DNA of 64,000 nucleotides. It comes from Allodiplogaster sudhausi. Taxonomy: Eukaryota; Nematoda; Chromadorea; Rhabditida; Diplogasteridae. Position numbers and translations under genes: made by a program. Location: the NCBI GenBank assembly GCA_945643635.1, contig CALZFC010000021.1:3769001-3833000 (forward strand). Reading direction: 5' to 3'. The notes under the pieces were generated by a model that saw only the letters and a program-made list of their open reading frames with translations, had not been told where the DNA came from and ran no database searches. Shown piece after piece: positions 25,170 to 36,200 of the stretch; positions within the stretch are counted from its first letter, which is position 1, and every line of letters starts with the position of its first letter.

Positions 25170-26145
25170 TTGTTTTGGCTCGTCTGTTAAAAAAAAATGA
25201 AAAATATTATAAATAAATAAAAGAAAAACACTTAACCAAGGGATTTTGGAGCAGCTCGAGCCGAACGAGCCAAGTAAATTAAAAATTTAAAAAAGAAAAT
25301 TGTTTGTAGAATATTATAAATATATTTTGTTACTTCAACCCTTCCAATCGTATCAGTAGCAGTCAGAAAGTACTGAAGGTACTGCTGAGTTATCGAGTTA
25401 TAGTTGCTGAGTTATCAATAGTTGATGAACACCTTTATCAAGATTATATTTCGTCCATTCAAAATATATTTTTATTCAAATTGCCGGCGCTCTTCGCACT
25501 CCCATGTCGGTGCTATTTTCTCGAAGAGGGTTACTGCAACCTGCGAAATATGTAGGACGCGAGAATGAGACTTTCTACTTCCAGGGTGAGCGCGGCATTT
25601 TAAACCCAAATTAATTTTTTCGGGGATCAAAGGGTACAAAGTTAGCCGGAATCAAGTCTGGGCGTACCGTTGGTCACCAGGGACGGATTCCAATTAGGCG
25701 CTTTCCCTGGGGAGCCAACCCATTCTTCAGGGGCATTTCCTTTTGTGGATGCTACGTCCACTTGCGCGTTCACTTTCGGTGATCATTCAACTGTATATTA
25801 AATTATAAGAATTTTAAAACATACATACCAAACAAGCCCTGACCAAACTAAACTATTTTCAGAAAGATCTCCGCTTCTATTGCTACTTCTTAGTTTTGTC
25901 GCTGCTCGCCTTCTATAATTTTTTATGGTCATTTCGATCTAGTTTGCATAGATTCCCAAGCATATTTTTGCTAAATGTATGTACATATCTTGTTTATATT
26001 ACCTAGCCACTTGATTCTGCAGTATGGATATGATCCGTTCTAGTGTTTCCAAAAAAAAACATATAAACCGAGTGATTTTTTTTTCATTTTTTATATATAT
26101 GTGTCAGGTTATAATAATTTTACATTATTATTTTTCATAACTATA

Positions 26146-26616
26146 CAGTCCCGCCCAACATTTCAGGTACATAGATTAATTAGATTAATTAGATTAATCT
26201 AAATAATCTCAATTGATTTTTCAGCGCATAGGACGCATTTCAATAGAGTTTTCAGGTTAATCTAGACTAATTCCACGCTGCTAAATACGTTGGTAACATT
26301 ATTTTCTTAAAACAAATTGACACTAACGAGAAAATTCATATTTTTGCAGAAACCTGTTTGAAAATGGTGCGCAATGTGCTGCATTACATGCGCAATGCGC
26401 TGCATTTTTCGAACGGGTTTCTGGCTAAAATGTGAATTTTCTCGTTAATGTCAACTTATTTTGAGAAAATAATGTTACCAACGTATTTAACAGCGTCGAA
26501 TTAGTCTAGATTAACCTGAAAACTCTATTGAAATGCGTCCTATGCGCTGAAAAATCAATTGAGATTATTTAGATTAATCTAATTAATCTATGTACCTGAT
26601 ATGTTGGGCGGGACTG
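26146..26616. mobile_element. Palindromic Tc1/mariner-type MITE
   Basis: The two halves are inverted copies around a centre near 26380. The outer ends read CAGTCCCGCCCAAC...GTTGGGCGGGACTG and are flanked by TA on both sides (26144-26145 and 26617-26618). CAGT termini with a TA duplication are characteristic of Tc1/mariner elements. At 471 bp with no reading frame it is a non-autonomous foldback copy. Arms include inverted blocks such as TTTTCAGCGCATAGGACGC. The centre holds a small repeat of GCGCAATG/GCTGCAT words. Confidence 0.9.
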
Positions 26617-27459
26617 TATGTAGCTTGTCTTCTTGCCTTCCTGAGATTTTCAATGGCAATACAGGGTTCAAACGTTTACCCTTTGGTCAGTGAATTATCC
26701 TTTCTGAAATCTCATTGAGTCATGGCTTTGAGATTGTCATTACAATGGGTCTTATTGTTAGTCAACTAACCGTAATTTGCTGCATATTATTGTATACTTG
26801 TATACTATATATTATAGATATATATAATATCCGTCTGCCACAATGGCGTTCGTTTCCACGATTCGACCGGTGCGTGCCTGTTCCTCCCTCCGATCGTGTG
26901 CCCTTATTGCTTTCCGATGCTCATTTCTTGACTTTCATATTTACCGATTTACAATAAACGGTTACTTTATAATTCTCGACGATAGAGACTTTCTCGGTTA
27001 CAATGTATTTAACTCACAATTAAAATTGCAATTCAGAAAATCGCAAAAATTGGAATGCCTGAAAGTAATAATTTATTAAAATATACTCTTCGGGCATGAT
27101 ATCGCGGTCTAAGATGATTCCAAACTGCAAACAACTGTATACTGCGGCTGGAAAAAAAATAGAAATTTTTTTTACTCTATTCTAATCTACCAGCAAGAGA
27201 ATACATATGGTTTGATGTTCCAGTGCTATGCAGAATGCGATGTGTAAGAAGTCATCAGATGTTCATAAAGAAAAGCTGACCGCATAGTGAGTTCTTGAAG
27301 GAAAGTTACGTTTAGTATCAGTAGGTCATAATGAGCAAAAAATAACAGAGAAATTTGAAGCACGTCTGACAAATGAACATATAATAGCAACTTCATTGTA
27401 ATTGGAAGCAAAAATACTTTGCTTTGATATGTTTGGATTTACACACAAGGCGCAATGTT

Positions 27460-27590
27460 CAGTGGACATCGAGATTGGTCATGGAGCAAGTGGTCTTCTT
27501 GTCCCTTCGCATTTTACGATACTTGCGGAAGAAGCCCTGGCGGGGTTGGCCGGCCACGGACGCCGTCTCTGAAGCAGTCGAAGCCGCGCC
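27460..27590 (-). other. Isolated exon-like block, strand ambiguous
   Basis: On the minus strand an acceptor (ttgttcag) precedes a GC-rich open block ending at a TGA at 27460-27462. It reads SETASVAGQPRQGFFRKYR and ends TNLDVH, which would suit a terminal exon. On the plus strand the same DNA reads WSWSKWSSC followed by an Arg-rich run, resembling half a thrombospondin type-1 repeat, with a weak donor. No in-phase partner exon was found on either strand. It may be a small gene fragment or a decayed exon. Confidence 0.25.
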
Positions 27591-28041
27591 CTGAACAAGT
27601 CATTTTTGCTTTTGAGATCTTTTTCGAATTTTATGAATGTGCGAACAGATCTACATAGATGCATGCATTATACTCTTCTGATATTTACACACCTGTGAGA
27701 TCTTTCGTGGTTGCAAAGTGGTTGATTTCGACATCTCCTTGTCAAGCGATGAGCGGAGATTCGCCTTAAATAGCTATGTGTATTTCAGGTTGTTTTCCCT
27801 ATTGAACAATGATTAATTATTTCAATGGATTTTTGAAACATTTTCAAGGTCAGCCGGGCAAAGAAATAGTTACTGTTCAACTTTCGCTTGTGAAACATAT
27901 CTCGGAGGCTATGCGAGCGAAGATGACTTTTAATTGAAATATCCAGTTGGCCCCTCTGCGCGGCCCACAGACTATAATGGATCTTCACCGTTTTTATCCC
28001 ATCCCAAGTCTCGTTCGCAAGTGTTGATAGAGAAGAGGGCA

Positions 28042-28048
28042 TATAAAA
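28042..28048 (+). promoter_or_regulatory. TATA box of the first cuticlin gene
   Basis: TATAAAA stands 128 bases before the cuticlin start codon. An initiator-like TCAGTCC follows about 35 bases downstream (near 28080). The neighbouring cuticlin also has a TATA box upstream, supporting a shared promoter type for these highly expressed cuticle genes. Confidence 0.65.
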
Positions 28049-28169
28049 GGAACGGTCAATGCTCTCCAGACATCTCGCATTCAGTCCACCATCACTTCTC
28101 CTCTCTTTCGCGTTCTAACATATAATAACACTATTGATTTCCTTGTAGTTGTTTTCAGAACTCAAAAAT

Positions 28170-29802
28170 ATGTCGCTCCTTGCACTGCTCGTGTGCACTC
28201 TGCTTTTCGTTGCCCTGACCAGCGCGATCCCTGTGGACAACGGCGTGGAGGGCGAGCCGGAGATCGAGTGCGGCGCCGATTCCATCGCCGTCGAATTCAA
28301 CACGCGCAACAACTTTGAGGGACACGTCTACGTTAAGGGACTCTACAACCAATCCGAGTGTCGCAATGACGAAGGCGGGCGAATGGTAGCATTTGACACT
28401 ACTTTCTAACTTAGACCAAGCAAATGATAGCTCTTTCTCAAGAACATCTCTGACTAACTTATTGTTCAGGCTGCAGGCATTACTCTTTCCTTTGATTCGT
28501 GCAATGTTCAACGCACGCGAGCTCTGAACCCACCAGGGATCGAAGTCACGGCGAACATCGTCGTATCCTTCCACCCGCAATTCGTGACAAAGGTACCACC
28601 TTGCTGCTCGAGTTTTTGATCAATGCGAAGAATTTAATTACATATGACTGCAGGTCGACCGAGCCTACCGAATCCGCTGCTTCTACATGGAGGCCGACAA
28701 GACGGTCTCGCAAGACATTGCCGTCTCGGAACTGACGACCTCATTCGAGACGGTCAATGTTCCCATGCCCATCTGCCGTTACGATATCCTCGAGGGAGGG
28801 CCGAACGGAATGCCTATTCAGTATGCACTCGTCGGGCAGCAGGTCAAGAAGAAACGACAAGTTTTCTCAAATACATGGCCTCAATTCACTGAAGCTCACA
28901 AGCAATGATGATATTGCCAGGTCTACCACAAATGGACGTGTGAGACGGAGACAACGGACACCTTCTGCATGGTCGTCCACTCGTGCACCATCGACGACGG
29001 CAGCGGGGACACCGTACACATCATCGACGAGAACGGATGCGCCCTTGATCGGTTATTAGACCACATGAAAGCTCTTTTTCATCACAACAACACTTCATTA
29101 CAGCTTCCTCCTAAACAATCTCGAGTACCCGGGAGATATGACAGCCGGACAAGAGGCGCACGTCTACAAGTACGCCGATCGAGATGGACTCTTCTATGAA
29201 TGCCAAATCTCCATCAGCATTAAGGTATATATTAACATCCGGCTAATAATGCAGGCCAATTGGTCATAGGAACCACATGGCGAGTGCGGCAGACCCGAGT
29301 GCGCCGAACCGCAGGGCTTCGGCGCTCTTTCCGCAAACTCTGCCGGCGCCCCACTGTCCGGCGCACCGCCAGCTACCGGTGCACAGGGCAGTACTGGAGT
29401 ACGCCAGAAGCGTCAGGCCGGCCCGGGCGAAAGCGTTCTCGATGTGCGCGCCGAGCTGAACGCCTTCAACTTTGGCGACCAGGCTAGTTCACTCCAAACA
29501 GGCTTGATCCTGGCTTGATGAGACACACTTCCTGACGTCATCAACTTCAGACCGACGCCGTTCTGGAGAACTTGAAGAAGTTGCTTCACCGCGGAAGCAC
29601 GAGTGAAGTGCCCGCTCCCGCAGTCCACATGCACTCCGCCCCAGTCGTTTCCTCCTCCCCCGTTGAGGGCATTTGCGTCGCTCCCTTGTACTTCTCTGTT
29701 CTGCTTGCCTGTGCCTTCGCCTGCTCCGTTTTCATCCTCGTCCTCCTTGTATTCAATGCTCGCTCCGCTTACTCGGCCAAGAGGAAGCTTGTCGTGCAGT
29801 AA
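28170..29802 (+). CDS. cut-1: Cuticlin, CUT-1-type ZP-domain protein (tandem copy 1)
   Basis: Seven exons join in phase: 28170-28385, 28470-28592, 28654-28842, 28921-29051, 29104-29224, 29270-29482 and 29551-29802 (414 residues). A signal peptide (residues 1-19) is followed by the CUT-1 opening VDNGVEGEPEIECG and a full ZP domain (about residues 27-275): NTRNNFEGHVYVKGLYNQ, VDRAYRIRCFYMEADKTV, YHKWTCETETTDTFC, EAHVYKYADRDGLFYECQ. A basic cleavage site (VRQKR, about residue 310) and a C-terminal transmembrane segment with a short basic tail complete the cuticlin layout. The family polymerises into the insoluble cuticle layer and alae after cleavage. The sixth intron starts with GC, not GT; only this choice keeps the frame and matches the paralogue. 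Exon lengths equal those of copy 2 except exons 1 and 6. Confidence 0.96.
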
Positions 29803-31222
29803 TTTTTCAGATCCTCTGAAGTTCACTCGTGGAAATCCGCTACTCGTAGAAAAAAAATGAATTTTGCTATTCGACTCCCGACACTGTGCAAAATTCTTTT
29901 ACTGTTGAATGTTTGTGTGCAATATGATATTACGTGGTTTCTTTGGTGCAAGTTGCAAGACATTAATAAAGGTGCTTCCATTAACACATGAGTGACTATC
30001 ATACAGATCGGATTCCATAGCAAGAGAATCTTCCTTTAATGAGTTGTCATCGTATGCAATAGCCAGTTATTCGAATTCAGTGCTCCTTGGATTGTGGGTT
30101 GATCTCTTTGGCTACGCAAATCGTAGCATGGAACTTCCAGTGTTACCTCACACTCAGATCACTATGTCAAAGATTTACCTAAACTTTTGTTACCATGAAA
30201 TGCTGTACTATTATCTTCTATTTGTTTCACAGAATCCCTAAAAGCGGATGAGGACCATTGTTAGATAGTACTGCCATTGCGAGGCCGCATGGAATGGAGA
30301 GCAGAAAAGGCCATGTGCTGTTGCTACATACGAATAAGGTGAAGTATATTGCTTTCTTCGTCAAAACGTTGCTAATCCATCGTCAAATGTGCGAAAGATA
30401 AAGAAGAGGGCGGGAAGACAAAGAATATGGATATATGTTATTATGAAATACTAAGGAAGTCTTGCTCAGAATTGGAGAGAGGACAGTTTAGATACCTACA
30501 TACATATACATCAGTGAGGCGATTCGATAGAGATTCTACGTTTAATATCTTTGGAAAAAAATACTTTTTGGGAAGAAGAAGTTTTTGGGATAACTAATAA
30601 TTTGGACACAAGGAAAGTAAAGTTGGGTTCCAAAAAATAAATTTGAGTCTGAATAAGTAAGAAAAGTTAAGGACATCTAACAGAATTTGTAAAGTATGCA
30701 TGCACATTAGTTAGATGAAAGGCATATTTGTTGCAGCAACGTTAAGAATCTGCTAAATTTGGATCATAGAAATTTTTTTTACAAATCCTTCACAGCTTGC
30801 GTTGCAGAAATTCACCTGTCGATGAAATAGATATTTTTTTTTTTTTTAAAGATTTCTTTGGTTTTTTTTCTGGATTCACTTCTACATTGAAGCGGGGCAT
30901 CGATTTTGTGTTATCTTCTTCATTGTATTTTACTTATATATTTTTTTATTGTACGTATAAAAATGTACGATGTTTTACCTTTATTTTGTCAAATTCAATA
31001 AGGGCACTACTTAGTCGTTCTTTTTTTTCTAAACTGATGGTTGGCACTCTCTTGATTGCATTGCACATGTAGCTGGACTGGCTTTCCATGGTCAAAAGAT
31101 GAATTTTTTGCTGCAATTCTCGCATGGCGTCGACCAATCCGTGATTGGTTCATGGCTTCTTTTGCTTTCTTATAAGACTGCCTGACCAGGCCTTATAATT
31201 TACATACAGCAGCTGCAGAGGA
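29803..31222. other. Spacer between tandem cuticlins
   Basis: AT-rich, no coding block. It starts with the 3' UTR of copy 1, with a polyadenylation signal AATAAA at 29965-29970, 163 bases after the stop. Poly-T runs occur near 30834-30847 and 31021-31028. A TACATACATATACAT motif is near 30497. Confidence 0.65.
29965..29970 (+). terminator. Polyadenylation signal of cuticlin copy 1
   Basis: AATAAA lies 163 bases downstream of the cuticlin stop codon. It is followed by a GT-rich stretch, and no other canonical signal is closer. Confidence 0.5.
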
Positions 31223-31229
31223 TATAAAG
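31223..31229 (+). promoter_or_regulatory. TATA box of the second cuticlin gene
   Basis: TATAAAG stands about 230 bases before the second cuticlin's start codon. An initiator-like TTACAGTCC follows at about 31258-31266, close in sequence to the CAGTCC at the equivalent place before the first cuticlin. The longer leader leaves room for a 5'-UTR intron ending in ttttccag near 31446. Confidence 0.6.
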
Positions 31230-31458
31230 GCTGGATGTGTGGCAGTGTGCAAGCAGATTACAGTCCGTTGCCTCTGTTTTCATTCGCTCTTTCATCTGCA
31301 CGCCTTTATTCTTTTGTTTTAATATGCACTGAAAAAATCGCCTATAAATTCGTCATTTTTTAGTTTATAGGAATTAAATTAATCATAATTACTATAGAGA
31401 AATTCTTCAATTATAGCAATGAATTTCGATGGCCCTGTTTTTCCAGTTGCCGTAAGAA

Positions 31459-33171
31459 ATGATGAAGAGCTCCATCTCTGCATGCTTCCTGGCTGCGTCG
31501 CTTCTAGTACTGACGCGGCCTTCACGTGCCATCCCTGTGGACAACGGCGTGGAGGGCGAGCCGGAGATCGAGTGTGGCGCCGATTCTATCGCCGTCGAAT
31601 TCAACACCCGCAACAACTTCGAGGGACACGTCTTCGTCAAGGGACTCTACAACCAATCCGAGTGCCGCAATGACGAAGGCGGCCGAATGGTGAGACGTCA
31701 TCCGAAAGAATCTTTTTTCCGAACTGTTCATACTAACAGGCGAATTTTCTAGGCGGCCGGGATCACGCTTGCCTTTGATTCTTGCAACGTCCAGCGCACG
31801 CGAACTCTGAATCCACCAGGAATAGAGGTCACCACGAATGTCGTTGTGTCCTTCCACCCACAGTTTGTAACTAAGGTATGAACGGCTAAAGCTAGGCATT
31901 TATGATTTACGCTTTCTGCTAGCCTTGTCAACAAATAACTTTATCTCGGTATCTAGAAAAGTCAATTCATTGAAAGGTCGACCGCACGTATCACATTCGC
32001 TGCTTCTACATGGAAGCAGATAAAACAGTTAGCCAGGACATCGAAGTGTCCGAACTGACGACCTCCTTCGAAACGGCCAATGTACCAATGCCCATCTGCC
32101 GTTACGATATCCTCGAGGGAGGGCCGAACGGAACGCCTATTCAGTATGCACTCGTCGGACAGCAGGTCAAGAAGAAACGAAAAGATTTCTCGAATTTATG
32201 GCCTCAATTCACACAAGCTCACAAGCAATGATGATATTGCCAGGTCTATCACAAATGGACTTGTGAGACGGAGACAACGAACACCTTCTGCATGGTCGTC
32301 CACTCGTGCACCATCGACGACGGCAGCGGGGACACCGTGCACATCATCGACGAGAACGGATGCGCCCTTGATCGGTTCGAAACCAACTCCGTTCAAAGAC
32401 CTTTTCCCTGGCTTATGGCATTGACCATATTCATCGTCAATGCGTCCGTGCGCCTCGCTTCCTATAATGGTACTAATCCTTTGCCTTTAGCTACCTTCTC
32501 AACAACTTGGAGTACCCGAGTGATTTGACTGCTGGGCAAGAGGCTCACGTCTACAAGTACGCTGACCGTGATGGCCTCTTCTACCAGTGCCAGATTTCGC
32601 TCTCAATTAAGGTACGACAAGTAATCTTGGGGTTGAGCCTCAAAAGCCCCTTAACGACTAATTAATTTGGTTTCTAGGAGCCATACGGCGAGTGCGGTCG
32701 ACCAGAATGCAAGGAGCCTCAGGGCTTCGGCGCAGTCGCTTCCTCAAATGAAACGAGAACGGAGACAGTAGAAAAACGACGCCGTGTCCAGAAACGCGCA
32801 GTACGTTCCGAGGAGAGCACTCTCGACGTGCGGGCAGAGCTGAGCCCACTCGACTTTGGCGACCAGGCATGTCTTCGAGGACTCACGCTTCTGACTGAAC
32901 CACAAAAAAGTAATTTCAGACTGACTCTCTCTTGAATGGCCTGCGCAGACTACTTCACGAAGGAAACTCCTCAGCCAGCCTGCGAGCCGCCGAGCCATCA
33001 CCCCGAAGTGTCCCCCCTGCCTCTCACTCGCTACCCCGCATTCCTTCCGAAGGCGTCTGCGTCTCGCCACTCTCGTTTGCTCTGCTGCTCGCGGCCGCCT
33101 TTGCTTGCTCGCTCTTCGTTATTGTTATCGTTGTCAGCAATTGCAAACCGGCCGTGTACTCCAGTAACTAA
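31459..33171 (+). CDS. cut-1: Cuticlin, CUT-1-type ZP-domain protein (tandem copy 2)
   Basis: Seven exons join in phase: 31459-31689, 31753-31875, 31977-32165, 32244-32374, 32491-32611, 32678-32866 and 32920-33171 (411 residues). It has a signal peptide, ZP domain, basic cleavage site (VQKR, and KRRR just before it), a C-terminal transmembrane segment and a short tail, as in copy 1. Exons 2, 3, 4, 5 and 7 match copy 1 in length to the base. The linker between ZP domain and cleavage site has diverged and is charged here, Ala/Gly/Pro-rich in copy 1. The 3' end of exon 3, the third intron and exon 4 are almost identical to copy 1, whereas other introns are unrelated. The sixth intron is again GC-AG. 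Start set at the double Met, the first in frame before a plausible signal peptide. Confidence 0.96.
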
Positions 33172-33292
33172 CAGAGTAGTCTGGCAACACATTGTTCACT
33201 GAAGATTCTAAGTATAGTTAATAGAAAATATTATACCCGCTACTGAGCTGCGATTAGAAATCATAGGGTCTGTGTTGTGGCAATTTCATTGA

Positions 33293-36200
33293 TTACGTCA
33301 CTTGTAGCTGAAAAAAATATTCAGCAAACGTTTTGTGTGGTATTTCTTGCGGCAATATGGCTTTTGTCTTTCACGTTTATTGTTAAACCAATACACATGC
33401 GTGAAAGACAAGTTGTAATTTTGTTTCCAGATTCCAACAGAAATTCTTTTGTGCACTTCCACCTTTATAACACCGAGATAAATTGTCTTGAATTACAGTA
33501 TATGTAACTCGAAATGAGACGCACCTTGCGCACCGCTTGCGTCCCGTGTGGATCGACGACCATGTAGTCCACCTGCTGTTGGAGAGCGGAAAGCGAGGCC
33601 GAGCTGCCTGAGGAACGCGCAGTGTTCGGATTGTAAAGGTCGCAGTAATCGAATGCTGGCCGGGATGGTGTTTCAGTGCTCGCTTAATGAGTCTCTTCCA
33701 TGGACTGTCAACCATTTATTTCACTATATCAATCAGCAATATTGCCTTACTTTCATTTTTCCCGGAACAACATTATGTCCTAAAGTATATAAATACACGA
33801 CAATTTATTTTCAAATTGCTTGATTGATAGTGGAAATATGCCTATGCATATTTTATTGCGAGTTCTGTACCGCGTGAGCTGGACGATGAGGTAGTTTTCT
33901 TTGAGATCCGTTGTGGCAGAGGAGGAGGCGGAGTGAAGCGGCCTGAGCGAGCAGTTTGATCTGAGTTGAGCGAGTCTCCTGAGGATTCGCGGTGCGCCGG
34001 CTAAAGTCAAAGCTAAAGTTCAATTTTTTTTCAAGAAATTGTACACTTCGTGAAAGTGTTGTTAAAGTAGGACGATCGTCGCAAAATTACGTGAGATTCC
34101 AAATGACAGCGGCTTTTTGCACTCTCTTATTATTTTCAAGAATCGGGTTAAGAGAGAATATCTGTAAGGATCAAGCAGCGCTCAATGGGCGCCTGCCCAG
34201 GGGGAAAGTGTTGGATTTTGGTAACCAAAATTTTATGAGGAGTACCCACTTGCATTGTAAAAGAAATAATGGAGTCAAATTTGTTATAAAAAATTTTTTC
34301 TTCCCAGTGCATGCAATAGTATGGCAAAACTTTGAGTGTTCATAACTTCCGTAAAACTTAATATTTTTCAGTTTTATTTTTTTTTGTTTTATTTGTCGTT
34401 GGAAAGCACACAAAAAAGATCTATGATGTGTTTTTTAAAATTTCAGTTTTGACCAGTTTTAGGCATTTTTCTATTTCAAAAATTGGTTTTTTGGACATTT
34501 CAACTATTTCACGGCCCGCGCCGGGGCCAATTAATAGTTGATAAGAAAGAGGAGAAACAAACTACACAAGATATGTTCTTACGAAGAAAATCGAAGGATA
34601 TACATTTTACGAAATTTTGACTTGAACCTGGTGCACTCGCGTATTTGCTCGTATGATTGAAACTGTTTATTTTCAAAGCTTTGTTTTTGGGATAATATAG
34701 ATGTCGATATATTCGCCATTAAATTCTCTACCAAAAAAAGGTATCTATCACCGATATACATATTACCTTGGGACTCAGAGAATGCAATTATATGTTTTTC
34801 GAAAAAAAAATAATTCAATGATAACTAATGATACCCTCATTTTTAGTCCACAGAGGTAGCCAGCCGGAGCATTTCTCCATATCATAAGATAGAGCGAAGA
34901 ATTCTGCATAACATAATCCCTTTTCGTGGAATTTGAAGGATATACATTTCTATTTTTCTATTAATATAGAAGTCTTTCCACGTCATGCAAACGACCCATG
35001 ATATCGAAAGCGCATTCAGCGATCAATAACTTTGCTCAATCTTAATATCAGAAAATCATAGGTATATCATCTAAGAGCTCTTTTATTGAAATATTTATAT
35101 TTCTATGGAAAATTTCGTTCTGTACTTTTAGAAGGCTTAAAAAACTATTTTACAAACATTTCCGCATTTCAAAACATACATCATAAGAAAGAGCGTGAAA
35201 TTTGCTACAAGTTGAACCCCTTGCAATAAACTTTCAAGTCTATAATGTTTTGTTATAAGTCATAAGAATAGGTAAAGTATCGTCGCTATCCTTTAGCCCG
35301 AGAATTTCATTGTTTAGGTTATTCGAATTAGAATATTCCAATAATTTTTTACGTTGAAGAATTGTGCTAAGGTAAGCTGATGTTCTTAAGGTATTCTTAT
35401 AACTTATAACAAAACATTATAGACTTGAAACTTTATTTAAAGGGGTTCATCTTGTAGCAAATTTCACGCTCTTTCTTATGATGTATGTTTTGAAATTCGG
35501 AAATGTTTGTAAAATAGTTTTTTAAGCCTTCTAACAGTACAGAACGAAATTTTCCATAGAAATATAAATATTTCAATAAAAGTATGTATGTACCATTGGA
35601 AGATCTCTCTGAGGGCTCTTAGATGATATACCTATGATTTTCTGATATTAAGATTGAGCAAAGTTATGGATCGCTGAATGCGCTTTCGATATCATGGGTC
35701 GTTTGCATGACGTGGAAAGACTTCTATATTGATAGAAAAATGGAAATGTATATCCTTCAAATTCCACGAAAAGGGAATATGTTATGCAGAATTCTTCGCT
35801 CTATCTTATGATATGGAGAATTGCTCCGGCTGGCTACCTCTGTGGACCAAAAATGAGGGTATTATTAGTTATCATTGAATAATTTTTTTTCAAAAAACAT
35901 ATAATTGCATTCTCTGAGTCCCAAGGTAATATGTATATCGGTGATAGATACCTTTTTTGGTAGAGAATTTAATGGCGAATATATCGACATCGATATTATC
36001 CCAATACCAAAGCTTTGAAAATAATTATACAGTTTCAATCATACGAGCAAATACGCGAGTGCACCAGGTTCAAGTCAAAATTTCGTAAAATGTATATCCT
36101 TCGATTTCCTTCGTAAGAACATATCTTGTGTAGTTTTTTTCTCCTCTTTCTTATCAACTATTAATTGGCCCCGGCGCGGGCCGTAAAATAGTTGAAATGT

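Larger units (their letters stand above)
25170..28041. other. Intergenic, mostly repeats, one MITE
   Basis: Apart from the palindromic MITE (listed separately) and one ambiguous exon-like block (27460-27590), nothing gene-like was found. Positions 26160-26210 and 26570-26600 hold attaga/attaat repeats that belong to the MITE. A missing 3' exon of the ephrin gene could lie in the first few hundred bases, but no hydrophobic GPI-type tail was recognised. Confidence 0.55.

Noticed and set aside
27455..27658. Thrombospondin type-1-like WSWSKWSSC on the plus strand
   Set aside because: Only half a repeat, missing the expected later cysteines and partner exons; the minus-strand reading ends in a neat terminal exon, so neither was called as a gene.
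28843..28920. Reading intron 3 of cuticlin 1 as a coding extension
   Set aside because: The frame stops after 21 codons while splicing continues the ZP domain exactly as in known cuticlins; kept only as a possible retained-intron isoform.
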